A stretch of DNA of 64,000 bases from NCBI RefSeq assembly GCF_003286595.3, contig NZ_CP132985.1, forward strand, positions 186,001 through 250,000, read 5' to 3'. Shown one piece after another: positions 17,591 through 27,254 of this stretch. Positions within the stretch are counted from its first letter, which is position 1, and the number at the start of each line of letters is the position of its first letter. The translations under genes were made by a program, and so were the position numbers. The DNA is from Aerococcus mictus. GTDB lineage: Bacteria > Bacillota > Bacilli > Lactobacillales > Aerococcaceae. The notes beneath the pieces were generated by a model. The model worked only from the letters and a program-made list of their open reading frames with translations, ran no database searches and was not told the origin of the DNA.

Positions 17591-18211
17591 TTAGAAATTA
17601 ATTTCTAGAGGATTTGATGGGAGTTTTTGGAATTCGGGTTCGTTAATAAAGAGTTCCCAATTTAAAGTAATTCCTGAAATGTCAGTGTCTTTAATTTTTT
17701 CGAAGAACCCTGTATCGACCTTAGCTTTCGGTAGAGCAGTGTGGTCTCCAATAAGGTTTGTAGGTGAAATTTGTTCTCCAGAAGACGTTACGATTTTAGG
17801 CATACCAATATTATCAATTTGTGAATCAGTCTGATTATCAAAAGTATAGTTTACTTGAATAATTTTATCGCCATTTTGGTAGCCTGTCACATCATAGAGA
17901 GAGTCCTTTTCGATATCAGATAGTTCTACTATTTTTACAGCATTAACTGAAACAGAAATATTTTCAGCAATATCTTGCTGACCTTCTGGTTTATGGATTG
18001 CTAAAAGAGTTGCCTTAGCTCCATTTCTCGTGGTAAATTCTCCTACATTTTCAAGAGGAGCATTACCTACGTCCTTTAGATCCGTATCATTTTGTTTCTC
18101 TTGAACGGAAGTGGTTGCTGAATTAGATTGATCAGCTTCGGCGTTTTGGTCATTGGATTGACACCCTGCAAGTAATGCTAGACTTGTTAGGAATAACAGT
18201 GCTTTCTTCAT
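17591..18211 (-). CDS. lipoprotein with a DUF4352/DUF5067-like domain
   Basis: A 206-residue predicted lipoprotein. Signal peptide MKKALLFLTSLALLAGC with a classic lipobox (LLAGC, Cys17), a short polar Asn/Gln/Ser linker, then an immunoglobulin-like beta domain with DKIIQVNYTFDNQTDSQI, typical of DUF4352/DUF5067 proteins. The frame is open upstream to 18325. ATG 18211 is chosen because a signal peptide starts exactly there and GGGGTA lies upstream. Function unknown; many such proteins are found near envelope or extracellular stress genes. Confidence 0.82.
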   Translation of the reverse strand: MKKALLFLTSLALLAGCQSNDQNAEADQSNSATTSVQEKQNDTDLKDVGNAPLENVGEFTTRNGAKATLLAIHKPEGQQDIAENISVSVNAVKIVELSDIEKDSLYDVTGYQNGDKIIQVNYTFDNQTDSQIDNIGMPKIVTSSGEQISPTNLIGDHTALPKAKVDTGFFEKIKDTDISGITLNWELFINEPEFQKLPSNPLEINF

Positions 18212-18358
18212 ATAAATACCCCATTTCTTAATAATTATTTTCATAGTATCATTAATGGTTATATAAAAGCTATAAATTACCAATAAAAAGTTATATATTT
18301 TGCGTAGGTATGAAAGGTTAGTCAAAATTTATGATCATAGACCATAAAAATTAAGGGC

Positions 18359-18386
18359 TTGTATCTGGCATAAAAAAATATATAAT
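18359..18386 (+). promoter_or_regulatory. promoter of the DAACS transporter gene
   Basis: Perfect TATAAT (18381-18386) with a weak TTGTAT 16 nt upstream. Confidence 0.5.
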
Positions 18387-18400
18387 AGACCTATTGAAAA

Positions 18401-18417
18401 TTACTTATTATAAGTAA
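18401..18417 (+). promoter_or_regulatory. perfect palindrome just downstream of the -10 box, candidate operator
   Basis: TTACTTA-tta-TAAGTAA begins 14 nt after the -10 and ends 17 nt before the start codon. A repressor bound here would block initiation. No regulator gene is adjacent. Confidence 0.5.
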
Positions 18418-18434
18418 GTGAAAGGGTGACATTG

Positions 18435-19748
18435 ATGTTTGATTTATTGGCATTAATTACGATTCTATTATTATTCTTTGTCTTACGCTGGCAGGCGAGT
18501 CAGGGCAAATCCTTTACGGTGCGGGTATTGACCGCGACCTTTTTAGGAATCGGCGCTGGCTTGGTCTTTGCTGGTCATACGGCCTATGTGGGGGCGATTG
18601 GGACCATCTATGCTCATTTATTGAAGGCGATTGTGGTACCGGTCCTTTTCTTCTCCATTATCTCAACGGTTTCTTCATTAGGGAACCTAAAAACCTTAAC
18701 CACAATTGGGGCTAAGACTATTGGCGTGCTTTCCTTGCACAATGTTTTAGCCTCAGTGACCACCATTGTTGTGGCTTTGACCTTAGGGGTAGGGCGTAAC
18801 GCGCATATTGACCTCCCCAGCAATGTGGAAGTCAAGGAAGTTCCGACTCTCACACAAGCGGTGATTAATTTCTTCCCGCAAAATATTATTGAGGATGCAG
18901 CCAATAACCGGGTGATTCCCATTATTGTCTTTTCCTTATTTGTTGGGATTGCTATTCTGACTTATCAAAATAAGGCAGAAATTAAGGCCTTTACTGATTT
19001 TATCGATGCTGGCCACCAAGTGATCTTTAAGGTAGCGGCTTTGATTACCCGATTTACTCCCTATGCCGTTTTAGCGCTCTTAACGGACAAGGTCGGTGGT
19101 TTGAACTTAGCCTCTTTAGGGTCTTTATTATTAGCTTTAGCGACTCTCTACCTAGTCACTCTCTTCCATTCATCAGTGACCACTGGGGCAATTATTGGCC
19201 TCTTGGGTCGGCTGAATCCCTGGATCTATTTAAAACGTTTCTTCTCAGTGTGGATGATTGCTTTTTCGACCCAAAGTTCAGTAGGCTCGGTTCCTGCTAA
19301 TGTTAGTGCCCAAAAGGAGATGGGGGTTCCAGAACATATCGCTTCCTTTACTTCTTCCATTGGGACTACCTTTGGCATGCCAGGCTGTGCCGCCGCTTGG
19401 CCGGTCCTCTTAGCTATCTTTACTATTAATGCTTTAGGGTTGGACTTTGGTCTACTTGATTATCTTTATATGGTGGTTGTTGCCCTCTTAGTATCAGCGG
19501 GGACAGTCGGCGTTCCCGGCACGGCGACCATAACCGCAACGGCTATGTTTACCGCTATTGGCCTACCGGTAGAAATGATTATTGTATTAACCCCAATTTC
19601 AGCCATTGCCGATATGGCTAGAACCGCAACCAACGTCACTGCTTCGGGGTCGACCGGACTTTTGGTTGCCCGCTTTGAAAAGGTCTTAAACCTTGACCAA
19701 TACTATGACAATGATGGACAAGAAGGTAAGGCTTACGCAAATTCATAA
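18435..19748 (+). CDS. dicarboxylate/amino acid:cation symporter (DAACS family, TcyP-like)
   Basis: A 437-residue membrane transporter. It shows the hairpin-loop serine-rich motif FSTQSSVGSVPANV and the C-terminal GVPGTATITATAMFTAIGLPVE and ARTATNVTASG segments that bind substrate and sodium in this family. Layout and length resemble the cystine/dicarboxylate branch (TcyP, GltT). Substrate cannot be fixed from sequence alone. The frame offers GTG 18426, but ATG 18435 is better spaced from AAAGGG. Monocistronic. Confidence 0.85.
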   Translation: MFDLLALITILLLFFVLRWQASQGKSFTVRVLTATFLGIGAGLVFAGHTAYVGAIGTIYAHLLKAIVVPVLFFSIISTVSSLGNLKTLTTIGAKTIGVLSLHNVLASVTTIVVALTLGVGRNAHIDLPSNVEVKEVPTLTQAVINFFPQNIIEDAANNRVIPIIVFSLFVGIAILTYQNKAEIKAFTDFIDAGHQVIFKVAALITRFTPYAVLALLTDKVGGLNLASLGSLLLALATLYLVTLFHSSVTTGAIIGLLGRLNPWIYLKRFFSVWMIAFSTQSSVGSVPANVSAQKEMGVPEHIASFTSSIGTTFGMPGCAAAWPVLLAIFTINALGLDFGLLDYLYMVVVALLVSAGTVGVPGTATITATAMFTAIGLPVEMIIVLTPISAIADMARTATNVTASGSTGLLVARFEKVLNLDQYYDNDGQEGKAYANS

Positions 19749-19764
19749 GGAATAAGTCGAAAGT

Positions 19765-19813
19765 AAAAAGAGTGTGATTAGTCCACTTGGAATGGACTAG
19801 CCACACTCTTTTC
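19765..19813. terminator. bidirectional terminator
   Basis: AAAAAGAGTGTG/CACACTCTTTT outer stem with AGTCCA/TGGACT inner stem, between convergent genes. Confidence 0.8.
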
Positions 19814-19818
19814 TTTGA

Positions 19819-20259
19819 TTATTGGTTAATCTCGCGTCGATTTTCTACGACTAGGTTACCTAAGAAGCGGTAGAGTGGCAAGATGTCAGTTTGCTTAGGA
19901 AATTCAAAGGTCAAGCTTTGGGTATCTTCCTCACGGGGACGGCGGTAAATGTTATTGAGATAAGTGATGGTGATTTCACTATCATCAAAGGCCAAGCCGG
20001 CACTCTCCATTTCTACATCAACGATATGGCTGAGGTAAAGGGAGCGGAAGGCAGTTTTCTTCCCGCTAGCGCCTTGTTTATCGACTAAGATGATTCGAAT
20101 ATTAGTAAAAATGATGGCGTCCCGGACCAATTGGTAGCCGGAATAAATTTCTTCATCTTTAAAGAGGAAGTCGCCATATTCTTCGTTGAGTTCTTGCTGG
20201 TCTTTCTGGGAAAAGTTTCCCAGGGCCCCTTGCATTAAGTTATTCAAATTAAAAGCCAT
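19819..20259 (-). CDS. bacterial PH-domain protein
   Basis: A 146-residue soluble protein of the bacterial pleckstrin homology (bPH) type, with the strand pattern ETYSGYQLVRDAIIFTNIRIILVDKQ-like (here EEIYSGYQLVRDAIIFTN), then KTAFRSLYLSHIVDVEME and a C-terminal helix. The role is unknown; homologues may bind membranes or stabilise other proteins. The frame runs to 20277, but ATG 20259 has AAGGAG 9 nt upstream and MAFNLNNLMQGALGN is a usual N-terminus. Confidence 0.8.
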   Translation of the reverse strand: MAFNLNNLMQGALGNFSQKDQQELNEEYGDFLFKDEEIYSGYQLVRDAIIFTNIRIILVDKQGASGKKTAFRSLYLSHIVDVEMESAGLAFDDSEITITYLNNIYRRPREEDTQSLTFEFPKQTDILPLYRFLGNLVVENRREINQ

Positions 20260-20340
20260 CCAATCATACTCCTTCATAGATTATTTATCCCATCCTAACA
20301 CAGTCCGTTCGCCAGAGGAAGAAATTGCCCTTTGCTGGAT

Positions 20341-20390
20341 AAAAAGACCGCTAAGGCTTAGCAGATTGCAGCTAAACTTTAGCGGTCTTG
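20341..20390 (-). terminator. terminator of brnQ copy 1
   Basis: AAGACCGCTAA and TTAGCGGTCTT arms with an additional GCTTAGC/GCTAAAC pairing. The A-run at 20341-20345 gives U residues on the minus strand. Confidence 0.75.
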
Positions 20391-20402
20391 ATTAATGAAG
20401 TA

Positions 20403-21722
20403 TTAATTGCTTGCTGACTCTTTATTTTTCATGGCAGCGTAGAGACTGAAGGCGCCAGCAACTAATAATGCTGGCAGAAGCCATTCTAATCCCAGCTGAC
20501 TAAGAGGAAGCTGGTAAGTGAATTGGGCGAGTGGGCCAAAGAGGCTTTCGAGCACACCTAGCCCAGTGCCAGCCAAGGCTTGAACCAGTCCCACGGCCCC
20601 AGCGCCAATAACGGCTCCCGTATAGGTTAAGTCGTAGCTGATTTTTCGGTCAAAGACGGAGAAGAGAATCAGCACCATGAAAATAGGATAGATGGTGGTT
20701 AAGACAAAGGAAGCCAGGTAAATGATCTGGTTAGTTCCTAAGAGAGAAATCAAAAATTCAATGGCGACAGCTACCAGGGTGATGGCTTGGTAGGACCAAC
20801 GTCCCTTGGAGACTTCCACAAAGAAGTTACTAAAGGCTGAGGTGAGCCCAATTGCGGTGGTTAAACAAGCGAGGGCGACACAAATTCCCATAATTAAGTG
20901 CCCCCATTGTCCTAGGATCGCGGTTACCGTGCCATTGAAACTGGCCGTGCGGTCGATATTCGCGCCCATCAAGCTGGAAACCGTTGAACCAGCGTAAGTC
21001 AGGGAGAGGTAAACCACAGCTAAGAGAACAAAGGCAACCAGTCCGACTAAGGCGCCGGCCTTGATCTGGGTCTTCTTGTCACTGTAGCCGCGTGCCCTTA
21101 ATTCTGACATGACGATGCTTGCCATTAAAGAGGCTCCTAGAGCATCCATGGTTTGATAGCCTTCTTTAAAGCCATAGGCGAAAGGTTGGCTAATTTGACT
21201 GGGAGCTGCAGCTGCTGGCGGATTGAATAGGGTAACCAGGACCAAGAAAAAGAGAATAATTAAGATCCCGGGGGTAAGGTATTTACCGATATTATTAATT
21301 ACTTTACTTGGATTTAAGGCTAGATAAGCGGTCAAAGCAAAGAAAACCAGGCTGCTTAGCCAAATCGGAATATTGGGCCAGAGCGACTGGATAAAGACCT
21401 CATGGGTGGTTGCTCCAGTCCGCGGTACTGAAAAGAGGGGGCCGATTAAGATAATAGCGATTCCGGCTAGGACAGTCCCGAATTGAGGGTGGATCCGCTT
21501 ACCCAGGTCGTTAGCCCGGCCTCCCAGGTAGATGGTAACTAAGACCCCTAAAATCGGAAAGAAAGGGTCTGAGGTGAGAAAGCCTAGGGCAGCACTCAGC
21601 CAACTTTCCCCACTGACGATCCCTAAGTAAGGGGGAAAGATTAAATTCCCAGCGCCAAAAAAGATCGCAAAGAGGGCAAAGCCGATAATTAAAATGTCTT
21701 TGGTTTTTATTGTCATGATCAT
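20403..21722 (-). CDS. brnQ: branched-chain amino acid:cation symporter BrnQ (copy 1)
   Basis: A 439-residue transporter of the LIVCS family with about twelve hydrophobic helices. The N-terminus has the hallmark FALFAIFFGAGNLIFPPYLG, and the middle contains the YQTMDALGASLMASIV segment. It imports Leu, Ile and Val with Na+ or H+. A second ATG lies two codons in (21716), and the ribosome site is weak (AGAAAGAGA). A paralogue is at 33881-35230. A striking palindrome covers its promoter. Confidence 0.92.
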   Translation of the reverse strand: MIMTIKTKDILIIGFALFAIFFGAGNLIFPPYLGIVSGESWLSAALGFLTSDPFFPILGVLVTIYLGGRANDLGKRIHPQFGTVLAGIAIILIGPLFSVPRTGATTHEVFIQSLWPNIPIWLSSLVFFALTAYLALNPSKVINNIGKYLTPGILIILFFLVLVTLFNPPAAAAPSQISQPFAYGFKEGYQTMDALGASLMASIVMSELRARGYSDKKTQIKAGALVGLVAFVLLAVVYLSLTYAGSTVSSLMGANIDRTASFNGTVTAILGQWGHLIMGICVALACLTTAIGLTSAFSNFFVEVSKGRWSYQAITLVAVAIEFLISLLGTNQIIYLASFVLTTIYPIFMVLILFSVFDRKISYDLTYTGAVIGAGAVGLVQALAGTGLGVLESLFGPLAQFTYQLPLSQLGLEWLLPALLVAGAFSLYAAMKNKESASN

Positions 21723-21778
21723 TTCTCTTTCTATCTATTTCGTGCTTATTTTTCTCTATAATCAAATCAATAGGACAT

Positions 21779-21787
21779 ATAATAGCA
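21779..21787 (-). promoter_or_regulatory. extended -10 promoter of brnQ copy 1
   Basis: The minus strand reads TGCTATTAT, 57 nt before the start codon. Confidence 0.45.
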
Positions 21788-21795
21788 TAAAATTG

Positions 21796-21814
21796 TTCCC
21801 TTGCGACAAGGGAA
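21796..21814 (-). promoter_or_regulatory. perfect 8-bp inverted repeat over the brnQ -35 region, candidate operator
   Basis: TTCCCTTG-cga-CAAGGGAA, a perfect palindrome with a 3-nt centre, occupies the -35 position of the promoter above. A repressor is probable; its identity is unknown. The rest of the 325-nt divergent gap (21723-22047) shows no other clear signal. Confidence 0.6.
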
Positions 21815-22047
21815 TCAGTAAGCTGGGCAAGTTTTTATAAGAAATCAGTAGATTCAAAAGTTTACTTAGTCGGGCTTTGTTTTTATAAGTCAGACAAAAA
21901 ACTGACCCAAATATTTGCCTAAAGGACTTGTCAACTGGAGGCGATTTGTTTATATTGGCTAGTAATGATTAATCGTGTCTGAATAGAAAGGGGTTTTTAG
22001 TCCAGGCAGATTGTTGGGACAATGATAGGGAGAAAGGAAGAAAGTTT

Positions 22048-22752
22048 ATGGCAATAACGGGCGCATTGGTGAATGCTGGCTTAATTTTACTAGCTGGTGT
22101 CTTGGGAAGGTTCTTTGGGCATTTTATCCAGGATGATTTGGCTAAGGCCATTAATCAGGTCTTGGGTCTGTCGGTGGTTTTGATTGCTATTCAAGGCGCC
22201 TTGACCACAAAGAGTATTATCGTCGTAATTTTATCCATGGTGGTGGGGGTCATTATAGGCCAGCTGATGGATATTGATGGCCGGCTTAACCGCTGGGGCA
22301 ATCGGATTCAAAGTCGACTTGCAGGTCCAGACCCTGAGTCGCAATTTGCGGAAGGCTTAGTCACAGCGATTTTGATTACTTGTGTCGGTGCCATGGGGAT
22401 TGTAGGAGCCATCCAATCTGGCCTATACCATGACCATGCCACCTTATTTGCGAAATCGATTTTGGACTTTATTATTGTCCTTATTCTTGGGGCAACCTAT
22501 GGGATGAGTCCAGCCTTTGCCAGTCTACCGATTCTCTGTTATGAAGGGGGCATTGCTCTCTTAGCTCAGTGGCTAGCCCCTTACTTGCCGGAAGCCTCCC
22601 TCAATGAGTTATCAGCAGTTGGGTCTCTTCTGATCGGGGTGATTGGCCTTAGTCTTTTTGAGGTCAAAGATTTCAAAGTCTCGAACATGTTGCCAGCTAC
22701 CTTCATCCCCCTGATCCTGGTTCCGCTCTTTCAATATTTGGGCTTATATTAA
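22048..22752 (+). CDS. DUF554 family membrane protein
   Basis: A 234-residue protein with six or seven hydrophobic helices and the family pattern: ALVNAGLILLAGVLGRFFG at the N-terminus, GVIIGQLMDID, GSGLVTA-type EGLVTAILITCVGAMGIVG, then IQSGLYHDHATLFAKSILD. DUF554 proteins (YdfK/YqgA type) are uncharacterised, possibly transporters. AGAAAGGAAG precedes the ATG. Monocistronic. Confidence 0.85.
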   Translation: MAITGALVNAGLILLAGVLGRFFGHFIQDDLAKAINQVLGLSVVLIAIQGALTTKSIIVVILSMVVGVIIGQLMDIDGRLNRWGNRIQSRLAGPDPESQFAEGLVTAILITCVGAMGIVGAIQSGLYHDHATLFAKSILDFIIVLILGATYGMSPAFASLPILCYEGGIALLAQWLAPYLPEASLNELSAVGSLLIGVIGLSLFEVKDFKVSNMLPATFIPLILVPLFQYLGLY

Positions 22753-22754
22753 AT

Positions 22755-22798
22755 AAAAATGCTTCCGCAGCTGGAGTGCTAAGCGGAAGCATTTTTTT
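22755..22798. terminator. bidirectional terminator
   Basis: AAAATGCTTCCGC/GCGGAAGCATTTT, T-runs on both strands. Confidence 0.8.
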
Positions 22799-22822
22799 AT
22801 ATTTCAAATGTCTTATGACAAA

Positions 22823-24031
22823 TTATTGGTCACTGGACTTAATTTTTTCCTGGTAGATTTTATCGATAAAGACGGCGATGGCATTGTCTCCAGACACATT
22901 AGCGGCAGTTCCAAAGCTATCTTGGGTAATATATAGGGATATCATAATTTGTTGCATGGCCTGGCTGGCAATCCCAATCATGGGTAGGAAAGGTAGAGCA
23001 GACATAATCGCCCCCCCAGGAGTTCCTGGAGCAGCTACCATAGCAACCCCTAACATTAAGATAAAGCCGAGCATCATCAAGAAGCCATGAGGCATATCAT
23101 AAATTAATAACAGGGTCGTTGCGCAGGAAGTGATGGTGATAATCGATCCTGCTAAATGAATAGTCGCACAGAGTGGCACTACAAAGTTAGCGATCCCTTC
23201 AGAAACGCCATTCTTTAAAGCGCATTTAACATTGACTGGAATGGTGGCGGCTGAGGATTGAGTTCCTAGGGCAGTCATGTAGCCAGGAATTTGGTTTTTG
23301 ATGAGTTCGATCGGATTCTTGCCGGCATAGCTGCCAAAGACAAAGAAGAGGAAAGTAATGTACAGTAAATGCATAATCAACACGCAGATAAAGACCTTCC
23401 AAAAGACATTTAAAATCGCGAAGACCGTCCCCGTGTAGGCCAAGTTGGCAATATTACCAAAGATGTAAACCGGTAGGAGGGGGACAATAATGGTAGCGAG
23501 CACTTGACTGATGATTCCACCGAAGTCACTGAAGGCTTCATAGAGGACTTTCCCGCGACCGTGTTGGCGTAACCAGGAAATTCCCAGCCCCATCATAAAG
23601 GCAAAAATAATCGCTCCCGTCACATCAAAGAAAGGTTCTAAGGGAATGGTAAATAAGGGCTTGATCCCCTCACCGGCTTGACTGAGTTGGTCAACCAGGT
23701 CGGAAGTAATGAAGAGAGGGAAGAGGTTGCTGGCAACCAGATAGGCTAGTAACCCACCAATGACAGTCGAAATATAAGAGGTTAAGACCGTTATCCCCAG
23801 TAATTTCCCTGCCCCGTGGCTCAAGTCAGCAATCCCTTGGACCACAAAACCGATGATCATAAAGGGAATCACAAAGCTGAGGAAGTCAGAAAAAATCGTA
23901 GTGAAAGTTGCAAAAATCTGCAGTACAAATTCGGGAACAATTGGTAGACGGCCCACAATAATTCCTAAAATAATCGCTAAAATAATACGAGGAACCAAAC
24001 CAATTTTCCGTTTTTCAAGACGCTTGGTCAT
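22823..24031 (-). CDS. dicarboxylate/amino acid:cation symporter (DAACS family)
   Basis: A 402-residue membrane protein of the same superfamily as 18435-19748 but of a distinct branch. It has ALGTQSSAATIPVNV (serine-rich reentrant loop), AAPGTPGGAIMSALPFLPMIG, and QDSFGTAANVSGDNAIAVFID near the C-terminus. This resembles the shorter bacterial forms (about 400 residues) often annotated as serine/threonine or dicarboxylate symporters. The second in-frame ATG (24031) is preferred because GGAG lies only one base from the first. Confidence 0.83.
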   Translation of the reverse strand: MTKRLEKRKIGLVPRIILAIILGIIVGRLPIVPEFVLQIFATFTTIFSDFLSFVIPFMIIGFVVQGIADLSHGAGKLLGITVLTSYISTVIGGLLAYLVASNLFPLFITSDLVDQLSQAGEGIKPLFTIPLEPFFDVTGAIIFAFMMGLGISWLRQHGRGKVLYEAFSDFGGIISQVLATIIVPLLPVYIFGNIANLAYTGTVFAILNVFWKVFICVLIMHLLYITFLFFVFGSYAGKNPIELIKNQIPGYMTALGTQSSAATIPVNVKCALKNGVSEGIANFVVPLCATIHLAGSIITITSCATTLLLIYDMPHGFLMMLGFILMLGVAMVAAPGTPGGAIMSALPFLPMIGIASQAMQQIMISLYITQDSFGTAANVSGDNAIAVFIDKIYQEKIKSSDQ

Positions 24032-24252
24032 AATCATGCTCCATTCTAAAAAATTTATTAAGCTTGATCGCCTGATATAATAACTATCCTACCAAACTTC
24101 ATTCAAATTTGGTATAGGCTTTTTTGCGATTTTATAGGATAAGTTAAATTTTTATAAATACTTTTTAGTTTAGAATAATGCAATCTTTTATTTCTTAAAG
24201 TATCGTAAAAAAACGTCGCCTGATGAGTCCCTGTTTCCTAAACTTCCCATAG

Positions 24253-24294
24253 AAAAAAGCCATGATAGCTGGAAGGCTAACATGGCTTTTTTCG
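24253..24294 (-). terminator. terminator of the rhodanese gene
   Basis: AAAAAAGCCATG/CATGGCTTTTTT. The minus strand carries the U-run after the stop at 24317. Confidence 0.75.
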
Positions 24295-24316
24295 CTTATA
24301 TTATGACTTTATTGAT

Positions 24317-24619
24317 TTAAGCTTTTTCCAGTTCTCCTGGGTAGTCTGGAACGCCTTTTTCAACGTTGGTGACATCAAAACCGTTCTCATCTAAAATTTC
24401 GCTGGCCTTTTTGGAGCCTTTGCCATCATGGCAAATCGCATAGTAATGCTTGTCTTTGTCTAATTCATCAAGATGGTCTTCGATTTGTGAAAGAGGAAAA
24501 TGTTTGGCTCCAGGCACGTGACCTTCTTCATAGAGTTCGCGTGGACGAACGTCTAAAATGTTAAGATCATCTTCATTCTCGACAATTTTATGAAATTCTT
24601 CAATAGTAACTTCTTTCAT
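24317..24619 (-). CDS. single-domain rhodanese-like protein
   Basis: A 100-residue rhodanese domain with substrate-binding NILDVRPRELYEEGHVPGAKHFP and active-site Cys in YAICHDGKGSKKA. Family members carry sulfane sulfur. GGAGGT precedes the ATG. In the divergent 301-nt gap up to 24920 an imperfect repeat (ACTTAG/CTAAGT, near 24650-24680) sits in its upstream region and may be an operator. Sulfur handling next to a sulfolipid gene is suggestive but may be chance. Confidence 0.85.
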   Translation of the reverse strand: MKEVTIEEFHKIVENEDDLNILDVRPRELYEEGHVPGAKHFPLSQIEDHLDELDKDKHYYAICHDGKGSKKASEILDENGFDVTNVEKGVPDYPGELEKA

Positions 24620-24836
24620 ATTCTGTACCTCCTCTTAACTATATAACACACTAACTAAGTATAGAATACCAAACTTAGCTATACATATAAACTATTTAGC
24701 CTCTGTTAGCTGCCTTTCACTAAGTCTTCATAAAAATTTGGTGACTTATATGGAAGAAAGGGCAGCATTTAGCCTGTGTAAAGAGGAATTTCTAAGAGCT
24801 AGCTGGATAGCCTATAAAAATCCTTATCATATTTTT

Positions 24837-24864
24837 TTGAAAAGTAAAATCGTCATGTTATATT
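24837..24864 (+). promoter_or_regulatory. promoter of the sulfoquinovose operon
   Basis: TTGAAA and TATATT separated by 16 nt, 57 nt before the ATG. Confidence 0.5.
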
Positions 24865-24905
24865 TAGCGTAAAGGATTTATATTATTTAAAAAAATTATT
24901 CATGA

Positions 24906-26069
<1,164 letters not shown>

Positions 26070-26073
26070 TGCC

Positions 26074-27204
26074 ATGAAGATCGTTATAATCACGGAAACC
26101 TTTTTGCCGGCAACGGATGGGGTGGTGACCCGTTTAACCCATGCCATTGATTATATGTTGGATTGTGGTCATGAGGTGGTAATTTATGCTCCAGAGATGG
26201 AGGATATGCCCATACAATACAAGGAGGCTTTGATTATTCCTTTTAAAGCGGTCTGGTTTCCCTTCTATCGTTACCGGCCCTGGGCCATTCCAACCACTGA
26301 TATTCAAAAGCAGTTAGCTATTGATGAGCCGGATATTGTGCATTCGGTTAATCCAGTAGGCTTCGCTGCTGCCGGAATCCACTACGCGGTCAAGATGGAC
26401 ATCCCTTTGGTGGCGAGTTTCCATACCAACGTTCCCCAATATCTCTCTTATTATCATTTGGATGTGTTGTCTCCAGTCATCTGGTCTTATTTGCGCCACT
26501 GGCATAATTTAGCCGCGGCGAATATGGTGACCAGTCAGGCCATGTATGATTTACTGGCTGACAATGCTATTGAGAACTTGGTCATTTTGCCTAAGGGAGT
26601 GGACCTTGACCAACGTGATCCTAAATTTTATTCAGAGCACATGCGGGAGCGTTTGACGGCTGACCCCAAGCGGGACAAATTATTGCTCTTTGTGGGCCGG
26701 GTTGCTGCGGAAAAGGAGATCGATAGCTTACTCCCTTGGTTAGAGCAACGTGATGATGTTAACTTAGCTATTGTAGGTGATGGCCCAGAAAAAGAAGCCT
26801 TGGAGGAAAAATTTGCCCATCTACCGGTGACTTTTACCGGTTTCTTGCATGGCGAAGAACTGTCAGCAGCCTATGCCAGTGCGGATGCCTTTATCTTTCC
26901 CTCGGTTAGTGAAACCTTGGGCCTAGTGATTACTGAAGCCATGGCTTCGGGACTGCCAGTGATTGCTGCTGAATCAGCTCCAACTAAGGAACAAATTAAG
27001 CACTTAGAAAATGGACTCATTTATCAACAAGGGGATAAGGAATCCTTAGACCAATGCTTGGCGCTCTTAGACCAAGAAGAGGTCGTAAAAAATATTGTAG
27101 CTAAGGGGCAAGACTACGCCCAGCAGTTTTCCTGGGAAAATGCTTCCCGGGCCATGGTGGCTGTCTATGAGTCTGCCTTAGAAAAACAGAAAAAAGTAGA
27201 GTAA
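26074..27204 (+). CDS. GT4 glycosyltransferase, probable sulfoquinovosyltransferase (SQD2/SqdX-like)
   Basis: A 376-residue GT-B enzyme. N-terminal ETFLPATDGVVTRLTHAIDYML and a Glu/Asp-rich acceptor region; C-terminal LLFVGRVAAEKEID and the nucleotide-sugar motif SVSETLGLVITEAMASGLPV. These are the blocks of the SQD2 and MgtA/PimB-like group. It starts 4 nt after the sqdB stop. Directly coupled to UDP-sulfoquinovose synthase, it most simply transfers sulfoquinovose to diacylglycerol to give SQDG at the inner membrane face. A different acceptor or a glucose donor cannot be excluded. Confidence 0.85.
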   Translation: MKIVIITETFLPATDGVVTRLTHAIDYMLDCGHEVVIYAPEMEDMPIQYKEALIIPFKAVWFPFYRYRPWAIPTTDIQKQLAIDEPDIVHSVNPVGFAAAGIHYAVKMDIPLVASFHTNVPQYLSYYHLDVLSPVIWSYLRHWHNLAAANMVTSQAMYDLLADNAIENLVILPKGVDLDQRDPKFYSEHMRERLTADPKRDKLLLFVGRVAAEKEIDSLLPWLEQRDDVNLAIVGDGPEKEALEEKFAHLPVTFTGFLHGEELSAAYASADAFIFPSVSETLGLVITEAMASGLPVIAAESAPTKEQIKHLENGLIYQQGDKESLDQCLALLDQEEVVKNIVAKGQDYAQQFSWENASRAMVAVYESALEKQKKVE

Positions 27205-27254
27205 GGACACTCTAATTAAGGTCGAAATAATTGTAAGGAGAAGGCGGTGGCAGT

